A stretch of DNA of 32,843 bases, taken from a virus. The notes beneath the pieces are model-generated. The model searched no databases and had not been told where the DNA came from. It saw nothing but the letters and a program-made list of their open reading frames with translations. A program made the position numbers and the translations under genes. Position 1 is the first letter of the stretch, and each line of letters begins with the position of its first letter. The DNA is taken from the IMG/VR virus record IMGVR_UViG_3300025660_000017, positions 1 through 32,843 of that record; one strand, 5' to 3'. Of this stretch, positions 17,941-23,925 are shown one piece after another.

Positions 17941-19373
17941 AATTGATCTTGCTTATATTATTATCAGTTATGGCGGGGGTATCTTTTGCTGCAGGCCCTA
18001 TCCAGTTTACAGATGAAAGCGGCGGCAATCCTTATGGGATTAGACAGACAGATAACGAACCTCACGTTAGAGCGAAAATTGTTAACTCATCTGATACTAT
18101 TATCGATCTAAATGTTAATGAATCTGGACAATTGAAAGTAGTTCTTGACGGGAAAGTTAGCTCTATAAACTCAACATCTACGCTATTAACCAGCGGCGCA
18201 GTTTTCACAGGCACGGGAGAGGAAACGCTAGACTATGCAATGATTTTTGTAACCGTTTTTGCAGACACGGCAAGCGCAACAGATGGACTAATGACCCAGG
18301 TTAGTAGTGATAACCTGACTTGGCGTGATAGCGATTCCTTTACAATCCCTGCGTCAACTGAAAAAACTTTTTCCTTTCAGACAAACAAGAAGTATTTTCG
18401 GATTAAATATACTAATGGCACTTCGTCGCAGGGCGTTTTTGATCTTCACACCGTTTTTAAAAAAACCAACTCTAAGCCATCAAGTCATAGAATTGCGGAT
18501 ACTATCTCTCCACAAGATGACGCAACACTCTCAAAATCGGTACTAACCGCGCTAAATGATAATGGAAATTTTACTAATATCAATGCAACAGCTTCTAATA
18601 ACTTAAAAGTTGCTAACGTCGAAAACGGACTCGCCATAGCGAAGGGTGATGTATCTGGATCGACACTGCTTCATAAGTTTGGAGATGCTCCTGATTTCGA
18701 TATTAGTGACGGCTTTGTTACTATATGGGATGGCGCGAATGACGGCGGGATAAATGCCATGGCATACACTTACTCTGCGACTGCCGATATTACACAAGTC
18801 TCATCGAGTAATGCGGCAGACTCAACCGAAACAGAAGTTCAAGGGCTTGACTCTAGCTATGAATTGACAAACCAAACAGTAACGCTAAATGGCCAAAACG
18901 CCGTACTTCTCCCCACGCCGCTTATTCGAGTTTTTCGCGCAAAAAATGAAAACGGGACAGTATTTCTTGGTGATATTTATATCAGTACGTCAGGGGCCAC
19001 ACTATCATCAGGAGTACCAACCGTAGTAACCGAAGTTAGAGCAGTAACAAGAGCAGAACACCAGCAGACATTAATGGCCATCTATACCATTCCCGCCGGG
19101 AAAACGGGTTATATGCGCGATTGGTTTGTTTCAGCATCGGGCGCAAAGAAAAACTCAGCGCACCAGATCCACCTCGCTGCAAGAAAATTCGGCGGCGTTT
19201 TCCAAACGAAACACGTATCAAGTATCCAGACTGATGGGACAAGTTATATCCAACATAAATATCAAGAACCGGAGGTTTTCGCAGAGAAAACGGACATAGA
19301 AATGCACGCTAACACCGACTCGGATCAAGCGGGAATTGCGGCGGGGTTCGATATTGTATTGATAGATAATTAA
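17937..19373 (+). CDS. Phage structural beta-rich protein with signal peptide
   Basis: A 478-residue protein starting at GTG 17937, overlapping the previous stop (GTGA). Residues 1-18 form a signal peptide ending SFA. The C-terminal half (from about residue 240) resembles a domain common in phage virion structural proteins: TIWDGANDGG, TVTLNGQNAV, GDIYISTSGATLSSG, TLMAIYTIPAGKTGYM, GFDIVLIDN. The N-terminal half is a separate beta-rich module. It ends the structural block before the lysis genes and may be a distal spike or fibre, or a secreted decoy. The signal peptide is the unusual part. Confidence 0.7.
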   Translation: MKLILLILLSVMAGVSFAAGPIQFTDESGGNPYGIRQTDNEPHVRAKIVNSSDTIIDLNVNESGQLKVVLDGKVSSINSTSTLLTSGAVFTGTGEETLDYAMIFVTVFADTASATDGLMTQVSSDNLTWRDSDSFTIPASTEKTFSFQTNKKYFRIKYTNGTSSQGVFDLHTVFKKTNSKPSSHRIADTISPQDDATLSKSVLTALNDNGNFTNINATASNNLKVANVENGLAIAKGDVSGSTLLHKFGDAPDFDISDGFVTIWDGANDGGINAMAYTYSATADITQVSSSNAADSTETEVQGLDSSYELTNQTVTLNGQNAVLLPTPLIRVFRAKNENGTVFLGDIYISTSGATLSSGVPTVVTEVRAVTRAEHQQTLMAIYTIPAGKTGYMRDWFVSASGAKKNSAHQIHLAARKFGGVFQTKHVSSIQTDGTSYIQHKYQEPEVFAEKTDIEMHANTDSDQAGIAAGFDIVLIDN

Positions 19374-19385
19374 AAGGGGCGCGCA

Positions 19386-19592
19386 ATGGCAAAAAAGAAA
19401 AACAAACAGGGGTTAAAAAACATACAAAAAAGCCCACTCTCTAGGAAGGTAAGTATGCGCCGCCCCCCTAGCTCGCTGAGTAAAGAAGAGAGTTTCTGGG
19501 TTATAGAAAGCGCAATGGACGTACTAAAAAACAGAAGGAAAGAGAAGCTACTAGGTGCGTTATTGGACGAGTTGAACACCGAGGATTTTTAG
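19386..19592 (+). CDS. Small basic helical protein
   Basis: A 68-residue protein with AAAAGGGGCGCGCA upstream. The first 30 residues are highly basic (MAKKKNKQGLKN, SMRRPPSS) and the rest is one or two helices (FWVIESAMDVLKNRRKEKLLGALLDEL). It sits between the structural block and the lysis cassette, and one base separates it from the next ATG. Function not recognised. A nucleic-acid-binding role would fit the basic start. Confidence 0.65.
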   Translation: MAKKKNKQGLKNIQKSPLSRKVSMRRPPSSLSKEESFWVIESAMDVLKNRRKEKLLGALLDELNTEDF

Positions 19593-19593
19593 A

Positions 19594-19791
19594 ATGGCCC
19601 TTAAATCTATTGTTATCCCCCTTGTTACAGCAGCAATCCTCGGTTGGATCGGTTTTACATTTGCAATAAGCGGAGATGTTGCTACACTAAAGGAGAAAGC
19701 TTCTCACACTGAGAGGCGTTACGTTGAGATAAACAGGAAGCTTGATAGGTTGATCTTTTATATTATGAGAAAAAACCCCAAGCATCAGTAA
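19594..19791 (+). CDS. Small membrane protein, lysis cassette
   Basis: A 65-residue protein with one hydrophobic helix (about residues 5-25, IVIPLVTAAILGWIGFTFAI) followed by a charged helix (LKEKASHTERRYVEINRKLD). This N-terminal anchor plus coiled-coil design resembles hemolysin XhlA-like or i-spanin-like phage proteins next to holins. It precedes the holin candidate and the spanin pair, so involvement in lysis is likely though unproved. Confidence 0.65.
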   Translation: MALKSIVIPLVTAAILGWIGFTFAISGDVATLKEKASHTERRYVEINRKLDRLIFYIMRKNPKHQ

Positions 19792-19802
19792 GGAGAAAAT
19801 CA

Positions 19803-19985
19803 ATGGAAGCAAAAAAACCTTATTACAGCAAAACACTAATCACCAACCTACTCATGGCGATTGTTGCTTTTTTCCCACCCGTGGAGGAATTTGTTGTCGC
19901 TAACCCAACTATTTTTATCTTTCTATTTGCTGCTGTAAATATGGGACTTCGTTTGGTCAGCAAAAAAGAGATCGTTTTTTACTAG
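19803..19985 (+). CDS. Holin candidate
   Basis: A 60-residue protein with two hydrophobic segments (about 13-27, LITNLLMAIVAFFPP, and 34-50, NPTIFIFLFAAVNMGLRL) and charged ends, the topology of a class II holin. AAGGAGAAAATCA gives a strong ribosome-binding site. The spanin pair follows immediately. Holins release or activate the endolysin, here an Amidase_3 enzyme encoded on the opposite strand at 20400-21077. Confidence 0.65.
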   Translation: MEAKKPYYSKTLITNLLMAIVAFFPPVEEFVVANPTIFIFLFAAVNMGLRLVSKKEIVFY

Positions 19986-20192
19986 ATGATAATAGTAAAA
20001 ATATTCGAAATCTTACGCATTATCAAGTGGCTTGTCACTCTCGTTATGAATTGGGAGAGTGGACAAGCCGCCAAGCGGTTACGGGAATTAAAAGAACGCC
20101 GTGCCGTAAATATCCAAAAACTAAAAGAGGCAAAAACGAATGAAGAACGCCGCGCCGCTCTTGATGTTATTTACGATTCTGATTTTATGTAG
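19986..20192 (+). CDS. Inner-membrane spanin (Rz-like)
   Basis: A 68-residue protein with an N-terminal membrane anchor (IIVKIFEILRIIKWLVTLVM) and a highly charged alpha-helical remainder (AAKRLRELKERRAVNIQKLKEAK), the i-spanin layout. It is short compared with lambda Rz (153 residues), which is common in small phages. Its last 53 bases overlap, in another frame, the start of a lipoprotein gene. This overlapping arrangement is the hallmark of Rz/Rz1 pairs. Together they would fuse inner and outer membranes in the last lysis step. Confidence 0.75.
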   Translation: MIIVKIFEILRIIKWLVTLVMNWESGQAAKRLRELKERRAVNIQKLKEAKTNEERRAALDVIYDSDFM

Positions 20193-20403
20193 CTGTAGAT
20201 CAGGGGGGTATCGCGTCCCTAAAACGGAGTTATGTATAATCGGGGAAGATGTTTGTAGCTGCCGCTATGGTCGGAAAAAATATGATCGACCATGGGAAGA
20301 GTGCTTAAATTATACAGCGACCAACCCCGACGACTATAAGCAACTTCGGGATTGGGTGGATGACAAGCTAAACGATCTGCGCCGCTGTAAACGCAGAAAC
20401 TAA
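20140..20403 (+). CDS. Outer-membrane lipoprotein spanin (Rz1-like)
   Basis: An 87-residue protein with a hydrophobic N-terminus and a lipobox-like LILCSC near residues 15-20, predicting lipidation and outer-membrane anchoring. The mature part contains extra Cys residues (ELCIIGEDVCSCRYG, EECLNY, LRRCKRR). It starts inside the i-spanin gene in another frame, supporting an o-spanin role. Its stop codon overlaps the stop of the convergent endolysin by four bases, so the two main transcription units meet here. Confidence 0.75.
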   Translation: MKNAAPLLMLFTILILCSCRSGGYRVPKTELCIIGEDVCSCRYGRKKYDRPWEECLNYTATNPDDYKQLRDWVDDKLNDLRRCKRRN

Positions 20404-21077
20404 ATAGTCACTGATTTAATTATTGCTCTTGCTAAAATATCTGCAAATCGTTCGTCATCTTCAAATATTGCTCTACTCTCTTCGTTTTCATATTTAGCGA
20501 AACATGGTTCAATTAAAACAGATGGGATAGACTTCTTTCTCATTGCATTTAGCATCCCATAGCCGTTGTGCCGACTCTTTATGACCTTAACGCCGTCTTT
20601 GCCTCGTTCTTTTATCCCTAACTCTTCATTAAGAAAATCAGAGAATATTTTAGCAAGTTTATTGTCTAGGTGATCGCTTGTGTCAATGATTAGATTTTCA
20701 ACCCCCCGTGCGTTACGTCCTGCCGAGTTAAAATGGCAGAGAACCACTATGTCTGCGTTCCATAGTTCTGCCTTACGGGCTGAGTCGCGGCACTGTGTTG
20801 AATAACCTACTGTTGCCGCTCTATCAATCTGCAGTGTTACAAATTTACCCGGCGCAAGCGTATGGATTTGACGCTTAACTTTTGGAATTATTCGTCCGTA
20901 GTATTCCCACTCACTTTCGCCTTTGTAATTATCAGCACCCTGTTTTTTTTGAGTATGCCCCCTACCAAGCGCCACTCTCACTGTTTGGCCTGTCTCTGAA
21001 ATCGGTTCTATGGCGGGCGTTTGGTTTACTGGCTTTTTCCCCTTCGCTTTTACTTTTGCTAATCTAAAACATTTCAT
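20400..21077 (-). CDS. Endolysin, N-acetylmuramoyl-L-alanine amidase (Amidase_3)
   Basis: A 225-residue zinc amidase that cuts the bond between muramic acid and L-Ala in peptidoglycan. The Amidase_3 ligands are visible: H41 in GRGHTQ, a Glu at 54 or 56 in GESEWEYY, H115 in VVLCHFNSAG, and catalytic E190 in LIEPCF. The first 30 residues are a basic Pro-containing linker without a signal peptide, so release would depend on a holin. AAAAGGGGAAT gives a ribosome-binding site. It is the last gene of the leftward operon, opposite in strand to the holin and spanins, which is unusual for lysis genes. Confidence 0.88.
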   Translation of the reverse strand: MKCFRLAKVKAKGKKPVNQTPAIEPISETGQTVRVALGRGHTQKKQGADNYKGESEWEYYGRIIPKVKRQIHTLAPGKFVTLQIDRAATVGYSTQCRDSARKAELWNADIVVLCHFNSAGRNARGVENLIIDTSDHLDNKLAKIFSDFLNEELGIKERGKDGVKVIKSRHNGYGMLNAMRKKSIPSVLIEPCFAKYENEESRAIFEDDERFADILARAIIKSVTI

Positions 21078-21103
21078 TTTTTTATTCCCCTTTTGTTAAC
21101 AAT

Positions 21104-21193
21104 TTATTTTTCTAAAATCACCCTAACCCATGCTATAAAAACTGGAACCATTGCAATTGTGATTAGAGCTAGTAGTGCGAGTATATAATCCAT
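21104..21193 (-). CDS. Tiny membrane peptide (29 aa)
   Basis: A 29-residue ORF, almost entirely one hydrophobic helix (MDYILALLALITIAMVPVFI) with a short charged end. GGAGGAATAAGGG upstream is a strong ribosome-binding site that lies in the end of the preceding 22-residue ORF, implying coupling. It precedes the endolysin and could be a small holin or antiholin. Support is the ribosome-binding site, composition and operon packing. Confidence 0.5.
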   Translation of the reverse strand: MDYILALLALITIAMVPVFIAWVRVILEK

Positions 21194-21196
21194 CCC

Positions 21197-21265
21197 TTAT
21201 TCCTCCACTTTTTCGTAAGTTAGCCACCTTCTCTTACCATCACAACTCTTTAAATAAACCTTCAT
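21197..21265 (-). CDS. Tiny coupled ORF (22 aa)
   Basis: A 22-residue ORF (MKVYLKSCDGKRRWLTYEKV and two more residues) with ATAGGAGAATTATAAG upstream. It starts two bases after the preceding gene's stop, and its end contains the ribosome-binding site of the 29-residue membrane peptide. It may be a real small protein or a coupling leader; sequence alone cannot decide. Confidence 0.4.
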   Translation of the reverse strand: MKVYLKSCDGKRRWLTYEKVEE

Positions 21266-21266
21266 C

Positions 21267-21476
21267 TTATAATTCTCCTATGTAGAAAGAATCACCCCAC
21301 CCGTAAGACACTGAATCCTCTACTATGTAAACCACGCCTCTCCCGCCTATATGGAACCTCTGTAGTGTAGGCCCTGCACCATTAACAATAGATCGGCTGT
21401 AAATCCTTTGTCCAACCACTACAAGCTCGTCTATTTCGGCTAAATAGTAAATCTGCCCCTCCTTAATTTTTCTCAT
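21267..21476 (-). CDS. Small beta-rich protein of unknown function
   Basis: A 69-residue protein beginning MRKIKEGQIYYLAEIDELVV, with alternating hydrophobic strands and a Gly-rich second half (GGRGVVYIVEDSVSYGWGD). It resembles small phage proteins that display a value-type or SH3-like barrel, but I do not recognise a family. GGAGGAATAAAAA upstream is a good ribosome-binding site. It is in the leftward operon between the repeat array and endolysin. Confidence 0.65.
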   Translation of the reverse strand: MRKIKEGQIYYLAEIDELVVVGQRIYSRSIVNGAGPTLQRFHIGGRGVVYIVEDSVSYGWGDSFYIGEL

Positions 21477-21495
21477 TTTTTATTCCTCCATTTTA

Positions 21496-21699
21496 TTAAC
21501 TAATCTTCGTATCTATATCCACTACAATTACCCAATCAGGCCCTACATCAACTCTTTTCGCTTGCCCTAACAAATCAATAGCTTTTTCAAGGGTGTGCAC
21601 TGTATTGCCAAACTGGCCACTTACCATCCCCCCCTCGCTATTTTCAAAATATTCTACCGCAAAAGAAATTTTGTGTTTTGTTGTTACTGTTATCTCCAT
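21496..21699 (-). CDS. Small protein of unknown function
   Basis: A 67-residue protein, MEITVTTKHKISFAVEYFEN at the start, with a helix in the middle (TLEKAIDLLGQAKR) and a C-terminal strand (WVIVVDIDTKIS): a small alpha/beta fold. GGAGGAATAAGAA upstream is a good ribosome-binding site, supplied by the relic cassette end just before it. No family recognised. Confidence 0.65.
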   Translation of the reverse strand: MEITVTTKHKISFAVEYFENSEGGMVSGQFGNTVHTLEKAIDLLGQAKRVDVGPDWVIVVDIDTKIS

Positions 21700-21718
21700 T
21701 TCTTATTCCTCCATTTCC

Positions 21719-22009
21719 TTAATTAGTTTCATCCAACGCCTCCAAAATTATTTCGACTTGCTTTGACCTTTTTGTCATACCCACTGCTGACCAATTTGAT
21801 GGCCACACTGCTGAATCCGCTGAATACCTTGCCGACACCCCTACTGAACGCTCTGCTGAACTCGCTGCTGAATTCGCTGCCCCCCCCGCTGCTCCCTCTG
21901 CCGACCACGCTGCTGTCCACGCTGCTGAATGTGCTCCTGTCTTCCTCGCTCCCTCTGTTGCTGCTCCCGCTGCCCTCCTAGCTTTTTTTAACTCCCTATC
22001 CAATTTCAT
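21719..22009 (-). CDS. AAWS-repeat protein 6
   Basis: A 96-residue member of the array family. It starts MKLDRELKKARRAAG, carries four-residue Ala/Ser/Trp repeats (HSAAWTAAWSAEGAA, NSAASSAERS) and ends KQVEIILEALDETN, the shared tail. The start overlaps a relic tail rather than an intact gene. Its own end contains another junction (ATGAAACTAATTAA) leading to a nine-codon frame, then the next gene. All-helical, function unknown. It is more divergent in its repeats than its paralogues. Confidence 0.7.
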   Translation of the reverse strand: MKLDRELKKARRAAGAATEGARKTGAHSAAWTAAWSAEGAAGGAANSAASSAERSVGVSARYSADSAVWPSNWSAVGMTKRSKQVEIILEALDETN

Positions 22010-22024
22010 CTAATGCCTCCATGA

Positions 22025-22354
22025 TCATTTCGAGTTGCCTTGACTCCGCTTTTTCTTTTGCTCGATCTTTAAGATTTTGTCTTGGCCTAGCTGTAAGCAA
22101 TTATGACAAACATGATAAGCTTTAATGCGAAGGTCATTTTTAAGCTCTAGGCACTTATTTTCAAACGCACGGTAATTAGTCCAGCCTGAGTAGCTTTCTC
22201 CATCCTTCTTGCTTGCTTTGAACGCATCAATATCGGGCATATTCACTCTAAGTGTTGGGGTTACTGCCCCCCAACCGAGCGGAGTTTTTATTTTTGAGTC
22301 ATTAGACACAAATATTTCGTTGCAAATGTTACAAGTGAACTTTATTTCAATCAT
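22025..22354 (-). CDS. Zinc-ribbon-like protein with captured repeat-family tail
   Basis: A 109-residue protein with two CxxC pairs: CNIC near residues 8-11 and CHNC near residues 83-86, suggesting one zinc site. Between them lies a Gly/Pro/Trp segment (PLGWGAVTPTL). The last codons (SQGNSK) read the nucleotide sequence of the array's conserved tail in a different frame. The frame that would encode RQLEMIMEALDEIG runs on for about 25 bases past the stop. So this gene appears joined to the remnant of a repeat gene. It overlaps the preceding repeat gene by eight bases. Possible nucleic-acid or metal binder; not recognised. Confidence 0.7.
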   Translation of the reverse strand: MIEIKFTCNICNEIFVSNDSKIKTPLGWGAVTPTLRVNMPDIDAFKASKKDGESYSGWTNYRAFENKCLELKNDLRIKAYHVCHNCLQLGQDKILKIEQKKKRSQGNSK

Positions 22355-22541
22355 TTAAAACCTCCAAAATTATTTCGACTTGTTCACTCTTTTCCGTTCC
22401 GTCTGCTGACCTTGCTGCTGACCTCGCTGCTGTCTCTGCTGTTGCCCTCGCTGCTGTCTCTGCTGACCACGCTGCTGACCACGCTGACCACGCTGACCAC
22501 GCAGCTTCTTTAGCCTTTTTCAATTCTTTATTTAATCTCAT
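22347..22541 (-). CDS. AAWS-repeat protein 5
   Basis: A 64-residue family member: start MRLNKELKKAKEAAWSAWSA, repeats containing Trp, Glu and Arg variants, then tail TEKSEQVEIILEVLND. Its start overlaps the end of repeat gene 4 by exactly 14 bases, and its end overlaps the zinc-ribbon start by eight. The tail is closest to that of repeat gene 3 (TEKSEQVEMILEALDE), so tails exist in at least two types. All-helical with no membrane segment; function unknown. Confidence 0.7.
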   Translation of the reverse strand: MRLNKELKKAKEAAWSAWSAWSAAWSAETAARATAETAARSAARSADGTEKSEQVEIILEVLND

Positions 22542-22857
22542 CCAACGCCTCCATGATCATTTCTACTTGCCTTGACCTTTCTGCCGACCTCGCTGCCGCC
22601 CTCGCTATTGACCACGCTGCCGACCTCCCTGCCGACCTCGCTGCTGACCACGCTGCCGACCACGCTGCTGAACTCGCTGCTGAACTCGCTGCTGAACTCG
22701 CTGTTGAACACGCTATTGACCTCGCTGCTGAATACGCTGCTAAATGCGCTGCTGACCACGCTACTGTCTCTGCTGACCAGCCTGCTGCTAGCTCTGCCGA
22801 CCTCGCTGCTGCCCACGCTGCTTCTTTAGCCTTTTTCAATTCTTTATTTAATCTCAT
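22528..22857 (-). CDS. AAWS-repeat protein 4 (longest array member)
   Basis: A 109-residue family member, MRLNKELKKAKEAAW at the start. It has the longest run of four-residue units (SSAASSAASSAAWSAAWSAA, SAGRSAAWSIARAAARSAE), then the tail SRQVEMIMEALDEIK. The last about 37 codons are almost identical to those of repeat gene 2 in DNA. Start and stop overlap neighbours by 14 bases each. A helix with Ala every third or fourth residue could pack very tightly on partners. Length differences between paralogues look like changes in repeat number. Confidence 0.75.
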   Translation of the reverse strand: MRLNKELKKAKEAAWAAARSAELAAGWSAETVAWSAAHLAAYSAARSIACSTASSAASSAASSAAWSAAWSAARSAGRSAAWSIARAAARSAERSRQVEMIMEALDEIK

Positions 22858-23143
22858 CCAACGCCTCCAGAATCATTTCGACTTGTTCACTCTTTTCCGT
22901 TCCGGCTGCTGACCACGCTGCTGACCTCGCTGCTGTCTCTGCTGACCACGCTGCTGACCACGCTGACCACGCTGACCACGCTGCTCTCGCTGCTGAATAC
23001 ACTGATCTTACTGAATCCGCTGTTGAACATGCTGCTGACCACGCTGTTGAACATGCTGCTGAACATGCTCCTGTCCTCCTTGCTCTCTTTGCTGCTGACC
23101 TCGCTGCTGACCTCGCCTTTTCTAACTCCTTATCTAGTTTCAT
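22844..23143 (-). CDS. AAWS-repeat protein 3
   Basis: A 99-residue family member: MKLDKELEKARSAARSAAKR, then mixed repeats with Cys variants (CSAACSTAWSAACSTADS) and Trp units (AWSAWSAWSAAWSAE), ending TEKSEQVEMILEALDEIK. It overlaps repeat gene 2 upstream and repeat gene 4 downstream by 14 bases at each side. A Ser/Val-Tyr interruption (VRSVYSAARA) breaks the regular pattern. Function unknown. Confidence 0.72.
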   Translation of the reverse strand: MKLDKELEKARSAARSAAKRARRTGACSAACSTAWSAACSTADSVRSVYSAARAAWSAWSAWSAAWSAETAARSAAWSAAGTEKSEQVEMILEALDEIK

Positions 23144-23342
23144 CCAATGCCTCCATGATCATTTCGACTTGCCTTGACCTTTCTGCCGACCTCGCTGCCG
23201 CCCTCGCTATTGACCACGCTGCCGACCTCCCTGCCGACCTCGCTGCTGACCTCGCTGCCGACCTCGCTGCTGAATCTGCTGCTGACCAGCCTGCTGACCT
23301 CGCTGTTGACCTCGCAGCTTCTAACTCTCTATCTAGCTTCAC
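23130..23342 (-). CDS. AAWS-repeat protein 2
   Basis: A 70-residue family member. I place the start at GTG 23342 rather than ATG 23369. GTG gives VKLDRELEAAR, the same opening as its paralogues. It makes the usual 14-base overlap with the preceding gene (23329-23342), and AAGGG lies seven bases upstream. Repeats follow (SAGWSAADSAARSAARSAAR) and the tail SRQVEMIMEALDETR. The C-terminal part is near-identical at DNA level to repeat gene 4. Confidence 0.72.
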   Translation of the reverse strand: MKLDRELEAARSTARSAGWSAADSAARSAARSAARSAGRSAAWSIARAAARSAERSRQVEMIMEALDETR

Positions 23343-23925
23343 TTCCATACCCTTTTCGATCGTACTCACCGAAGTTACAAGCTATCCATTTCTCCTTCAT
23401 TTGAATAGCTTCTCTCGGTCGTTTATCATTTGGATAAGTATCTTCAAAACGATGCAGACAGCTCCATGCGAATCGAGTCGCTAAAATGTGAAGAGTTTTT
23501 TCGGGGATAAATTCAGGACGTAACACCAAGCTGATAGTATCTTCTGACAGTACACCTTTCACGCCGCCTAAATATTTCAGAGTATTTTTGCCGAAAATTT
23601 TGATACATTCTTCGGTGTATTCTTTTAGAGCGTCAAGAGTTAAGTTTTTATTAAGTTCTTCGACATTATGTACACCCTCTATGTCAAGCCCCATCATTTC
23701 GCAAAAGTCTTTTATTCCATATTCGCAAAAACCCATCTCTCTTGCTTGCTTAAAGCTAATAGTAGAGTAGGGGTAATAACCACTCTTTAGCTTCTTTTCG
23801 ATTTCTGCTTCTGCTATTTTTATCGCTTCTGCCTCACTTAGCTTTTCAAACTCTTCTATTGAGAAGTGATACTCACCCTTTTTGGTTGTAATTAGTACAT
23901 GAGTTTCTTTTTTAGTAATTTTCAT
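23329..23925 (-). CDS. Imm-5-like head protein within the repeat array
   Basis: A 198-residue protein that is not repetitive. The N-terminal 60 residues are Glu/Lys-rich, and the middle contains FCEMMGLDIEGVHNVEEL. Residues 151-181 (RFAWSCLHRFEDTYPND, KRPREAI, MKEKWI) resemble the signature of Imm-5-like putative immunity proteins, in which this head is normally followed in the same protein by Ala-rich AAW/AAR helices. Here those helices lie in the next gene instead. Both ends use the array's 14-base overlaps. So it may be one half of a split protein working with the repeat proteins. Family link is from memory of the motif, not a search. Confidence 0.65.
   Translation of the reverse strand: MKITKKETHVLITTKKGEYHFSIEEFEKLSEAEAIKIAEAEIEKKLKSGYYPYSTISFKQAREMGFCEYGIKDFCEMMGLDIEGVHNVEELNKNLTLDALKEYTEECIKIFGKNTLKYLGGVKGVLSEDTISLVLRPEFIPEKTLHILATRFAWSCLHRFEDTYPNDKRPREAIQMKEKWIACNFGEYDRKGYGSEAR

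Noticed and set aside
22553-22912. Long open frames on the plus strand across the array (Leu/Pro/Thr-rich or Ala/Asp-rich)
   Set aside because: The 12-nt repeat is free of stops in several frames on both strands. The plus frames lack ribosome-binding sites, while the minus frames have coupled starts and conserved ends.
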